64,000 bases of DNA from Eleginops maclovinus. Lineage: Eukaryota; Chordata; Actinopteri; Perciformes; Eleginopidae. A model generated the notes under the pieces. It did not search any database. It had not been told where the DNA came from and saw only the letters and a program-made list of their open reading frames with translations. Positions 63,096-64,000 of the stretch are shown piece after piece (position 1 is the first letter of the stretch; every line of letters starts with the position of its first letter). The translations under genes were made by a program, and so were the position numbers. The stretch is taken from NCBI RefSeq assembly GCF_036324505.1, contig NC_086370.1:2359953-2423952 (forward strand). The letters are read 5' to 3'.

Positions 63096-64000
63096 CAAAT
63101 TAAGTTAATTTAAAATGAACAAATGAAACGCTTACACATATACAAGTGCATTGCAACAAGCGCAAAAAAAGTGTGTCTGTGCATTTAGTAAATACTGCCG
63201 TGATCTTTAACAATGGTATTGCAGTGAAACTAACCTTTCATGAGCAAGTTTACATAGCAAAGCAAACAGTCTATGCACATATGTCTTTCTGCTCATACTG
63301 TACATCTTCCTCCTACATCCTGCCAGCTGCAGCCCAAAGCACACAGCACGGGACAGAGGTTCAGACAGAAGCACACATTGAGCTCACAGCACTAACAGAC
63401 AGTATAGATGCAGATGTTGAGACAAAGGTGTATATATGATCCTCTTCTGTTCGTAGTTTAGTGCTTCACACATGAAATCCAGCTTGTCTATATGAGCCTC
63501 CCTCTGTGCATTCTGACAGAATCAAAACATACTCAGCATTCTTCTAATGTTATGTTCTTAACAGTCTTGACACTCCAAAGTATTGGTTGACTATGAGCCT
63601 TATACTGACCGATATTTTGAGCTGCTGAACATAATATATTGTAGCAGTGGCATGAATATGAGACTTTTAGGGAACAGCAGTGTGCACAATGACCAATCAT
63701 TAAGTATCAACTTCATAACAATAACTTCAACACAACCATGTCAGCATTAGCCTGAGCGGGTTTGATCCATTTGTGGAAGTCTAGAGGGTGTGGCGTATGC
63801 TCTGTAATACTTTAAGTTGTAAACCCTAAACCTGACACCAGAGTCGGCGCCAGAGCAGATCTACTGGAGGGGCATTGGGTCATCGGTGGGGGGGCACTGC
63901 CGTTTGAGAAATATTTTAACGCAGTGGCAACATCATAATCCAACACAGCAGAAATGCTATCAAAAACGAAACACGTTTTTCTTTATTATTATTTGTTTTA
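63096..64000. other. Unclassified right edge with a dispersed repeat
   Basis: 63579-63671 is homologous to 34851-34944. The plus-strand open frame at 63146-63439 has no recognisable domain. The last 160 bp contain GGGGGGGCACTGCCG, similar in style to 60375-60415 (GGGGGGGCAATC and ACACTGCCG) and possibly a transposon edge. Confidence 0.4.

Noticed and set aside
63146..63439. 97-codon ORF near the right edge
   Set aside because: No recognisable domain and no splice or neighbour support.

Overview
The window is vertebrate genomic DNA, almost certainly from a teleost fish. It has multi-exon genes with GT-AG introns, long CA/GT, ATT and TCCA microsatellites, and a dense load of teleost-type mobile DNA: hAT transposons, a CR1/L2-type LINE, a second LINE family with an APE-like endonuclease, BEL/Pao remnants, solo LTRs, MITEs and a tRNA-like SINE. 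All calls come from reading the sequence; no database search was run.

Layout. (1) 1-5727, minus strand: the homeobox gene vax1, three coding exons with introns of 3.5 and 1.5 kb; its 3' end lies beyond the window. (2) 5.7-17.9 kb: upstream/intergenic DNA with MITEs, microsatellites and dispersed repeats, and no convincing gene. (3) 18.0-20.3 kb: an L2-like LINE tail, then a decayed Charlie-like hAT transposase on the minus strand, split by a solo LTR with a perfect 5-bp target duplication. (4) 20.3-33.3 kb: two near-identical tandem units of about 6.4-6.6 kb. Each carries two different hAT-derived genes (ZBED1/4-like and ZNF862-like), an 85-bp-arm hairpin, an 18-bp minisatellite and a terminal (TCCA)n array. 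A roughly 150-bp MITE sits only in the second unit. (5) 33.6-34.7 kb: an internally deleted LINE. (6) 35.2-59.7 kb, plus strand: a complete-looking cytosolic phospholipase A2 (group IV) gene. Its exons join without a frame break into 784 codons (C2 domain plus lipase domain, with Arg308, Ser336 and Asp620 as the visible catalytic residues). Its introns host a non-autonomous LTR element with a proline-rich minisatellite ORF, and a LINE nested in a ZMYM1-like hAT. (7) 59.6-64 kb: a segment homologous to 10.2-10.7 kb, then BEL/Pao remnants interrupted by an 810-bp hAT derivative with a perfect 8-bp target duplication.

How it fits together. Only two loci look like functional host genes: vax1 (a transcription factor of ventral forebrain and eye) and the phospholipase. 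They are divergently oriented, about 29.5 kb apart, and nothing suggests a joint pathway. The rest is mainly a record of successive insertions. Several can be ordered: the LTR came after the Charlie element, the MITE after the tandem duplication, the LINE after the ZMYM1-like hAT, and the hAT derivative after the BEL/Pao element. The most unusual structure is the tandem two-gene hAT unit. The LTR element with minisatellite-built ORFs is second.
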